Shown here piece by piece: positions 7,318 to 11,818 of a DNA stretch of 11,818 bases. The position numbers and the translations under genes are program-made. The notes under the pieces are model-generated. The model was not told the DNA's origin, did not search any database, and saw only the letters and a program-made list of their open reading frames with translations. The first letter of the stretch is position 1. Every line of letters begins with the position of its first letter. Source of the stretch: Planctomycetia bacterium (GTDB lineage Bacteria > Planctomycetota > Planctomycetia > Gemmatales > Gemmataceae); NCBI GenBank assembly GCA_025356615.1, contig JANXSH010000348.1, forward strand, positions 1-11,818, in the 5' to 3' direction.

Positions 7318-7584
7318 TCAGTCAGAAGTTTGGGTGTTGGAACGATGAACGGAAATGACCGAGAGGGCAACGCCCCCCACCGCACCGAGACCCGCGCCGA
7401 TAAATGTCCCCATAGGGCTGGCAAGTGACCCGAGAGCAGCGCCCAAGATGGTGGCACCCGCCACCGTTCCGCTCGCCCGGATGGCACGCTCCTCCGAACC
7501 TGGGGAAGGCGGTGATGTCCGTGATTGTTTGGCTTGCTTCACGACCGTAACCTCGTTTGAGGGTGGGTATCTCTCGATCCTCAT
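7318..7584 (-). CDS. Hypothetical glycine-zipper membrane protein
   Basis: The 88-residue product has a charged, proline/serine-containing N-terminal third. A hydrophobic region at about 38-78 follows, with glycines spaced every four residues: G39, G43; G48, G52; G59, G63, G67, G71. This GxxxG pattern favours tight helix packing or oligomers in a membrane. An in-frame start further upstream (7755) would place the N-terminus inside queF, so ATG 7584, whose product begins MRIERYPPSN, was chosen; the ribosome site is only moderate (GGAT). It is the first gene of a two-gene unit with 6952-7314. Function is unknown; glycine-zipper proteins include pore formers and envelope lipoproteins, but there is no lipobox here. 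Confidence 0.65.
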   Translation of the reverse strand: MRIERYPPSNEVTVVKQAKQSRTSPPSPGSEERAIRASGTVAGATILGAALGSLASPMGTFIGAGLGAVGGVALSVISVHRSNTQTSD

Positions 7585-7682
7585 ACTATCCGATCGTCCG
7601 TGGATAAGGAAGCGCTTCCCGAGCCACCTCTTTGTGTTTGCTCGACTAACTCGGAGTGGCCCTGCCGGCTGTCGATCTTGCC

Positions 7683-8045
7683 TCACCCCGCGTATTCGCA
7701 GGTGATCGCCGTCGTAATCCCGCCGCGTGCCGTGAACGACCCGACGACCTTGCAACGTCGCGGTCGGCTGACCGCGACGAAGTCGTCGAGCAGGCGGTTC
7801 ACGACGGTCTCATAGAACGCCCCCTCGTTGCGGTAGCGCTGGAGGTACAGCTTGAGCGACTTCAGCTCCACGCACGACTCGGCGGGGGTGTAGGTGAACG
7901 TGATCGTGCCGAAGTCCGGGTGCCCGGTCTTGGGGCACAGGCTGGTAAACTCCGGGCAAACGATCTCGATCTGGTAGTCCCGGCCCGGATTGGGGTTCGG
8001 GAAGGTCTCGAGTTGCTCGGCGCGGGGGGCTTCGTGGTCGGTCAC
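7683..8045 (-). CDS. queF: NADPH-dependent 7-cyano-7-deazaguanine (preQ0) reductase, QueF
   Basis: QueF reduces the nitrile of preQ0 to the amine preQ1 with NADPH, the last free-base step before insertion into tRNA on the way to queuosine; it acts in the cytoplasm. The 120-residue length matches the short, single-domain type I enzymes. The catalytic segment EFTSLCPKTGHPDF (32-45) contains the nucleophilic cysteine C37 and the proton-donor aspartate D44. The QueF signature ELKSLKLY (60-67) is intact, and ARGG lies near the C-terminus (106-109). The start codon is GTG (8045-8043), supported by AAGGAG on the minus strand. No other queuosine gene lies in the window, so it is not in a que operon here. 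There are 115 bp to the upstream RbfA-like gene, so co-transcription is possible but not shown. Confidence 0.96.
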   Translation of the reverse strand: MTDHEAPRAEQLETFPNPNPGRDYQIEIVCPEFTSLCPKTGHPDFGTITFTYTPAESCVELKSLKLYLQRYRNEGAFYETVVNRLLDDFVAVSRPRRCKVVGSFTARGGITTAITCEYAG

Positions 8046-8054
8046 GCCCTGGTT

Positions 8055-8060
8055 CTCCTT
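8055..8060 (-). promoter_or_regulatory. Ribosome binding site supporting the GTG start of queF
   Basis: The minus strand reads AAGGAG nine bases before the GTG at 8045. The near-perfect Shine-Dalgarno match fixes this non-ATG start. Confidence 0.85.
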
Positions 8061-8160
8061 GGGGTCGATTGGTCTCGTGCTATTCCCTCAGTATAGGCGC
8101 AGCCTACGACCGAAGGCACCCCTGGCCCGATCCGCCAAGAGTGCCTCCAGGTTCGGGCGA

Positions 8161-8556
8161 TCACTCCCCGCCCGCGTCCACGACCCGGAAGACGAGTTCC
8201 GGCGTGCGGCGGCGGTTGATGGCGGCGGCGACCTCGCTCCGTAGCAGGCCATACGCCCGCGCCAGGTGGCGCTCGACGCGGTCGTCGGGGTGGCTCGCCG
8301 CCAGCGTGACGAGCAGTCGTCCGCCCCCGACGGCGGGGACGACGCCGATGACGTGGAGGTTCTGCAGAACCTCGTCGGCGCAGCCCGCGAGCGCTTCGCC
8401 GAGCGTGCGCGCGACCTGACGGCACAGTTGCAGCGTGTTGCGTCGGATCGTCCGGCCGGTCAGATCCGGTCGGATCAGACGCGGATCGATCCCATCATCC
8501 GGCCCGAGCTGGTCGGCCAGTTGGGCCATGTCTTTGTTGGAAGGATGTCGAGGCAT
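8161..8556 (-). CDS. rbfA: RbfA-like ribosome-binding factor (30S maturation)
   Basis: RbfA is a small KH-fold protein that binds the 30S subunit and helps mature the 5' end of 16S rRNA. This 131-residue product shows the family pattern: helix RRNTLQLCRQVARTLGEAL (38-56), strands with VIGVVPAVGGGRLLVTLA (69-86), and the C-terminal helix and strand LLRSEVAAAINRRRTPELVF (104-123), where the R-x-PEL-x-F signature is clear. It is divergent: the usual 'DPRL' segment before the first strand is not evident, and about 35 polar residues precede the domain. ATG 8556 is favoured because GGGAG lies five bases ahead; an in-frame start at 8595 has no such site. Unlike many bacteria, no infB, nusA or truB is adjacent. 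Confidence 0.72.
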   Translation of the reverse strand: MPRHPSNKDMAQLADQLGPDDGIDPRLIRPDLTGRTIRRNTLQLCRQVARTLGEALAGCADEVLQNLHVIGVVPAVGGGRLLVTLAASHPDDRVERHLARAYGLLRSEVAAAINRRRTPELVFRVVDAGGE

Positions 8557-8847
8557 GACTACTCCCGGTAATGGTTCGTCGTAAATGCGTACCACGGTGG
8601 GAGCCTCGCTTGTCGAGACCGGACGCGATCAGATCGCAGGATTCCGGAGGCTCGACCGCGCGGACTTTCCACTCGAGGGAATGAGGACACGCATAGATCA
8701 CCTCCGGGGAAGGAAAGGGAATAGGGACGAGGGAAGGGACACAGGACGCTCCAACTCGGTTCGCGACATTCGAGAATAGCGCTGGACCGGACCGCCCCGC
8801 CCCGATACCATCTAACTAACTTCTCCAACTCATGTGCGGTACTATTC
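8557..8847. other. Divergent intergenic region
   Basis: This 291-bp gap separates the leftward RbfA-like gene from the rightward zinc-ribbon gene and must hold both promoters. I see no convincing -35/-10 pair, operator palindrome or RNA element. A purine-rich stretch (about 8705-8745) is the only compositional oddity. Small open frames here have poor codon use and no ribosome site. Confidence 0.5.
8562..8566 (-). promoter_or_regulatory. Ribosome binding site deciding the RbfA-like start
   Basis: The minus strand reads GGGAG, five bases before ATG 8556. It favours this start over the in-frame ATG at 8595. Confidence 0.7.
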
Positions 8848-10239
8848 ATGAACCCGGTCACTCTCTGTGAAGCCTGCGGGCACGAGTTACGCCTCCAAAC
8901 GGACTGGTTCGGTCGGATCGTCCTTTGTCCGGGGTGTCAGGCTCGACTGAAACACCCCGCCCTGGCCGTTTCGCGAACCGCCAACTGGGGCAGGCGGTTG
9001 GGATTGTCTCTGTTCCTTGTCGCCCTGGTCTCCGTTCCCGTCGCCTTTGGTGCGTCGAAGATGCTCTGGCCTGCCGAACCGGTGCCCGCCTACATCGAAG
9101 ATGGGGTGGTTCCGGTCTCTAAGCCCGACCGACCGAAATTGTTTCCGATCATTCCCGCGGGAGATTCGGGGCCGATGCCGCCCGCAGCCCAGGCTCGGAT
9201 CGATCCCCACCTCGTCATCCCTGCCACCGTCGATGCCCACCTGGTGATCCCGACCACTTCCCCGCCCGACGGAGGGCCGCGCCTCGTCGGACGGCTCCCG
9301 GCGAGTCTGGCGTTCGCCTCGGACCCGTCTCGCAAGTTGCTCTTCTCGTCGGGGGACGATGGCTCCCTGCGCTGGTTCGACGAGGCGACACTTCGTCCCG
9401 TCGGCAGTCGCGTCCTACCCGGCGTTGCCTATCACCTGGTCTGCGACGGCCCACGCGGCAAACTCTACGCCGCCCTGAGTTCACCGACCAAACTCCAATT
9501 CGGTCCCCTGAACGACCGCTTCGCCGCTCTCGGCGACATCCACGTATTCGACCTCGAACGTCTCCTCGGCCCTGCGGTCGGCCCCGCCCTTGTCGTGAAG
9601 GTCATTCCGTGCCAGGCGCACGTCTGGTCGATGCGACTCAGTCCCGATCGGGCCTCGCTGCACTACTTCGCCGAGACATCATTAGGCGTCCAGGTCGCCT
9701 GCGTCGATGTCCTCGACCGGCACGAGCCGAAGGTCATCGAAATGCAGCTCGGGGGCGCACTCGCCCTCACGAGATCCCCAGACGGGAAGACCCTCTACGG
9801 CCTCGCAGGGGGTCGTCTGTTCGCCGTCGATGTGGCCGAATGGTCCGTCCGCTGGTCGATCCTCGTCGGCAGCAACATCATGAGCCTCGCGGCGGGTCCG
9901 GCCGACCAGCTCTACCTCATCGAGCGCCGCCTTTCGCTCCACCTCCTCGTCGTCGATCTCGACACGCGGCAGGTCGTCTCGCGCTACGGCCTCGGCCTCG
10001 AGGGGCGGCCCTATTTCTGTAGCTCCGCTGACGGTCGGCGGGCATACTTCAGCAACTCCGCAGTCACCTCCGGGCTTATCCTCGCATTCGATGTCTCAGG
10101 AAAAGGTTCCCCCAAGCTCCGTCTGACGGGCTGGTCACGCGGGAATCGTGATCTCCTGGTCCGGGGCGGTATTCGCCTCTCCGACGACGGCCGATTCCTC
10201 CTCACGGGGGTCGGACAACTCTATCGCGTCGGGTCGTGA
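8848..10239 (+). CDS. Zinc-ribbon, transmembrane, beta-propeller-like protein
   Basis: The 463-residue product starts with a zinc-ribbon pattern: C7-x2-C10 and C27-x2-C30, the second pair in VLCPGC. One membrane helix follows at about 49-70 (LGLSLFLVALVSVPVAFG), then a proline-rich linker (about 75-145) with a duplicated HLVIP-x-T element (121-127 and 131-137). The rest (about 148-463) has repeated strand patterns with S-x-DG-x and D-x-x-x-x-x-V features resembling WD40/YVTN beta-propeller blades, for example FSSGDDGSLRWFD, SPDGKTLYGL and SADGRRAYFS. By topology the zinc ribbon is probably cytoplasmic and the propeller outside. Such propellers usually bind proteins or ligands; no catalytic residues are recognised. 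The ribosome site before the ATG is weak. Fold assignment is by pattern only. Confidence 0.85.
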   Translation: MNPVTLCEACGHELRLQTDWFGRIVLCPGCQARLKHPALAVSRTANWGRRLGLSLFLVALVSVPVAFGASKMLWPAEPVPAYIEDGVVPVSKPDRPKLFPIIPAGDSGPMPPAAQARIDPHLVIPATVDAHLVIPTTSPPDGGPRLVGRLPASLAFASDPSRKLLFSSGDDGSLRWFDEATLRPVGSRVLPGVAYHLVCDGPRGKLYAALSSPTKLQFGPLNDRFAALGDIHVFDLERLLGPAVGPALVVKVIPCQAHVWSMRLSPDRASLHYFAETSLGVQVACVDVLDRHEPKVIEMQLGGALALTRSPDGKTLYGLAGGRLFAVDVAEWSVRWSILVGSNIMSLAAGPADQLYLIERRLSLHLLVVDLDTRQVVSRYGLGLEGRPYFCSSADGRRAYFSNSAVTSGLILAFDVSGKGSPKLRLTGWSRGNRDLLVRGGIRLSDDGRFLLTGVGQLYRVGS

Positions 10240-10314
10240 CGGTCGAATCGGCTACGCCCCATCGTCGATCGCCATTTCGCCCGGATTCTCCACTCCCCCG
10301 GCTCGACTCGGGCC

Positions 10315-10339
10315 GATCGATAGTTTCGGACCATCGATC
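10315..10339. repeat. Short inverted repeat gatcgat/atcgatc
   Basis: A 7-bp stem (10315-10321 with 10333-10339) with an 11-base loop is followed by ttt, between the stop of the propeller gene and the start of the next gene. It is too weak and AT-mixed to call a terminator with confidence; an operator-like role for the downstream gene is equally possible. Confidence 0.3.
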
Positions 10340-10361
10340 TTTGCCCCGATGAGGCTCGAGT

Positions 10362-10670
10362 ATGTCGTTGTACTACCTGCTCCCCCCGCGCGGCGTCCTC
10401 GCCGACCGCCTCGCCGACTCGTTGCAATCCCTGCTGCCGGGGATCGACTGGCCCATCGAGGCCCGTCGCCGTTTGAGCGAGGTGGTCGAAGCCGCGCTCG
10501 CCGGTCGGCCCGATGTCTTCGTCGTCCACCGCGACGAGCTACCCCACGGTTCGCCGCCGGAACTCGCCCTGATCGATGGCTTCGGCGCGGCGAGCGGCGA
10601 CGAGGTCGTCGAGGTCCGGCACGGCGGACGACCGGGGGAGTTCCACTCGAGGCGCTGGCGGGTGGGGTGA
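10362..10670 (+). CDS. Hypothetical protein, 102 residues
   Basis: No family is recognised. The product begins MSLYYLLPPRGVLADRLADS and seems soluble: two likely helices (about 12-25 and 31-48), a strand DVFVVHRDELP (51-61), then a strand-rich end. GAGG at 10351-10354, seven bases before the ATG, supports the start. Codon use has the G/C third positions of the surrounding genes. It lies 122 bp after the propeller gene on the same strand and may be co-transcribed with it. Confidence 0.7.
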   Translation: MSLYYLLPPRGVLADRLADSLQSLLPGIDWPIEARRRLSEVVEAALAGRPDVFVVHRDELPHGSPPELALIDGFGAASGDEVVEVRHGGRPGEFHSRRWRVG

Positions 10671-10755
10671 GCGTCGGGGCACTATTCCATCGACCGAGAA
10701 TGCTTTCCCTCCTTGAGAAGGGGGATCGGCGGTAGGAGAGTTCGAGCTGACTCCA

Positions 10756-10980
10756 GTGAATGTCAGCGCGATCCGAGATTCGGGCATCGTCCGGCCTACC
10801 CAGCAGGCCGCGCCTGCCTCGGAACCGACCTCGCAATGTGCCGACGATTCCCTGCCAGCGAGACGGGTCGAGACGCGGATCGTGTCTCCCACCGAATCGC
10901 TCGTGCGATCGCAGAGAGTCTTTCACAGGGCTTATGAGAGCGCGTTTTGGGCGGTCGATCTCCTCCTCGGCGAGCAGTAG
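10756..10980 (+). CDS. Possible small protein, 74 residues (GTG start)
   Basis: This frame begins with GTG and encodes a product starting MNVSAIRDSGIVRPTQQ and ending YESAFWAVDLLLGEQ. The C-terminal helix looks protein-like and third positions are fairly G/C-rich, but there is no clear ribosome site and no family match. Its stop codon is one base from the stop of the convergent amidohydrolase gene, so it fits the remaining space exactly. It may equally be noncoding sequence that happens to be open. Confidence 0.35.
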   Translation: MNVSAIRDSGIVRPTQQAAPASEPTSQCADDSLPARRVETRIVSPTESLVRSQRVFHRAYESAFWAVDLLLGEQ

Positions 10981-10981
10981 C

Positions 10982-11818
10982 TCACGCCACCTGTCCCGCC
11001 TTCACGATCCCCCCCTGCACCACCGCGACGAACCGCGTCCGGTCCTCCAACAGGCGGATGTTCGCCAGCACGTCCCCCTCGACGATCAGCAGATCCGCGA
11101 ACTTGCCCGCCTCCACGGAGCCGAACTCCTTGTCGCGGCCCATGATCTTCGCCCCGCTCAGGGTGGCGCAGCACAGAACCTCCATCGGCGTGAAGCCGAC
11201 GTACTCGACGAAGAACGTCAGCTCCTTGGCGTAGTCGCCGTGCGGGTTCCAGGCGAAGCCGTAGTCGCCGCCCATGCCGAGGGTGCCGCCGGCGCGGAGG
11301 ATCCTTCGGGCGCTCTCGGCCCCGCCCTCGAGCGTTTCCTTGTGGCCGTCGAGGACGCGCTGGGACATGCCATACGCCTTGCCCCGTTCGATGCTGGCCC
11401 ACTCGAACTGGAGCGCGGGGACGACGGGGACGTTCCGCGCCAGCAGCAGTTCCAGCCCCTCGTCGTCGATGAACGTGGCGTGTTCGACGGCGTCGTAGCC
11501 CGCTTTTAGGGCATTCTTGATGCCCTGGGTCGCCCGGCAGTGGCCCGTCACTTTCATCGAGTGGTTGTGGGCCGTCTGCACGACGGCGTGCATTTCCTCG
11601 AACGTCATGCACAGGGTATGGTGGTCGTTCGTATCGGGGGCGGCGGCATCGCCTGTCGGGTACGTCTTGACCCACTCGACGCCGTCCTTGACGAGCTTGC
11701 GGACGGCGGCCCGCGCCTCGACGGGTCCGTTGAATTTCTCAAGTAGATTATATTTAATGAATGCCACCGGTAACGTATCTTTTGCAGCAATCAGTCGTTG
11801 CATAAAGCCTTGTTTTAC
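10982..11818 (-). CDS. Amidohydrolase family protein (imidazolonepropionase-like), 5' end missing or chimeric
   Basis: The C-terminal two thirds of a metal-dependent amidohydrolase (COG1228-like) are present. Counting from the in-frame ATG at 11803, visible ligands are K46 in WVKTYPTG (possible bridging lysine), H88 in VTGHC, H108 in AVEHATF and D180 in MGGDYG. The typical ending GSVEAGKFADLLIVEGD (228-244) is also there. The N-terminal beta segment and the HxH metal motif are absent from the window. The frame is open to the right edge. Recognisable family sequence begins only at FNGPVEARAAVRKLV (residue 24 on); the residues before it (IAAKDTLPVAFIKYNLLEK) are AT-rich-coded and do not look like this family. 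The gene is therefore either cut by the window edge with a foreign joint or truncated by a rearrangement. Members hydrolyse cyclic amides or dipeptides; the substrate is unknown. Confidence 0.85.
   Translation of the reverse strand, partial: VKQGFMQRLIAAKDTLPVAFIKYNLLEKFNGPVEARAAVRKLVKDGVEWVKTYPTGDAAAPDTNDHHTLCMTFEEMHAVVQTAHNHSMKVTGHCRATQGIKNALKAGYDAVEHATFIDDEGLELLLARNVPVVPALQFEWASIERGKAYGMSQRVLDGHKETLEGGAESARRILRAGGTLGMGGDYGFAWNPHGDYAKELTFFVEYVGFTPMEVLCCATLSGAKIMGRDKEFGSVEAGKFADLLIVEGDVLANIRLLEDRTRFVAVVQGGIVKAGQVA
11735..11818. other. Abrupt AT-rich segment at the right edge
   Basis: The last ~84 bases are about 37% G+C by hand count, against roughly two thirds in the rest of the window. 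The switch happens within a few bases around 11730-11737, inside the amidohydrolase frame. It suggests a junction with DNA of another origin, either a real insertion or rearrangement or a chimeric assembly end. Confidence 0.65.

Noticed and set aside
8495..8701. A 68-codon minus-strand frame upstream of the RbfA-like gene.
   Set aside because: It overlaps the RbfA-like start, lacks a ribosome site and has no conserved pattern.
10539..10892. A 117-codon minus-strand frame between the 102-residue gene and the amidohydrolase.
   Set aside because: It overlaps the better supported plus-strand gene at 10362-10670, has no ribosome site, and its sequence is low-complexity.
10760..11509. A 249-codon plus-strand frame across the amidohydrolase.
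   Set aside because: It is antisense to a gene with intact metal-ligand motifs, and its composition (histidine- and arginine-rich) is typical of a shadow frame.

Overview
The window is GC-rich (about two thirds G+C by eye, with strong G/C preference at third codon positions) and looks like a planctomycete, probably of the Gemmata group. The evidence is the short repeat-companion-type N-terminal domain fused to an FGE-sulfatase fold (398-1372), a zinc-ribbon/transmembrane/beta-propeller protein, a giant acidic TPR membrane protein, and many GC-tract palindromes between genes. This placement is inferred from architecture; no marker gene allows a firm assignment.

Layout. Bases 1-231 form a perfect 95-bp inverted repeat around a 41-bp loop. 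Plus-strand genes follow: a formylglycine-generating-enzyme-like protein (398-1372), a 1459-residue membrane-anchored TPR/coiled-coil protein with about ten VDLG/IDLG motifs in its acidic N-terminal half (1616-5995), and a RidA-family protein (6250-6720). A 139-bp imperfect hairpin of the 'cacagagg' type lies between the last two. GC-rich palindromes (6743-6891) fill the gap before a block of four minus-strand genes. In order of transcription these are an RbfA-like ribosome maturation factor (8556-8161), the preQ0 reductase QueF (8045-7683), a glycine-zipper membrane protein (7584-7318) and a three-helix membrane protein (7314-6952). The last two are only 3 bp apart. Plus-strand genes resume at 8848 with the zinc-ribbon/propeller protein, a 102-residue hypothetical protein and a doubtful 74-residue ORF. 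The last ends one base before the stop of a minus-strand amidohydrolase that runs off the right edge.

The genes are mostly single-gene units with ordinary housekeeping or planctomycete-specific roles: tRNA queuosine synthesis, 30S maturation and enamine/imine detoxification. I see no CRISPR array, transposase, integrase, tRNA, rRNA, or recognisable defence or secondary-metabolite system. The most original item is the VDLG/IDLG motif array of the giant protein. Both ends of the window are suspicious: the left edge is a perfect fold-back, and the last ~85 bases at the right are abruptly AT-rich and continue the amidohydrolase frame with unrelated-looking residues. Both could be assembly or amplification artefacts and should be checked before any biological reading.
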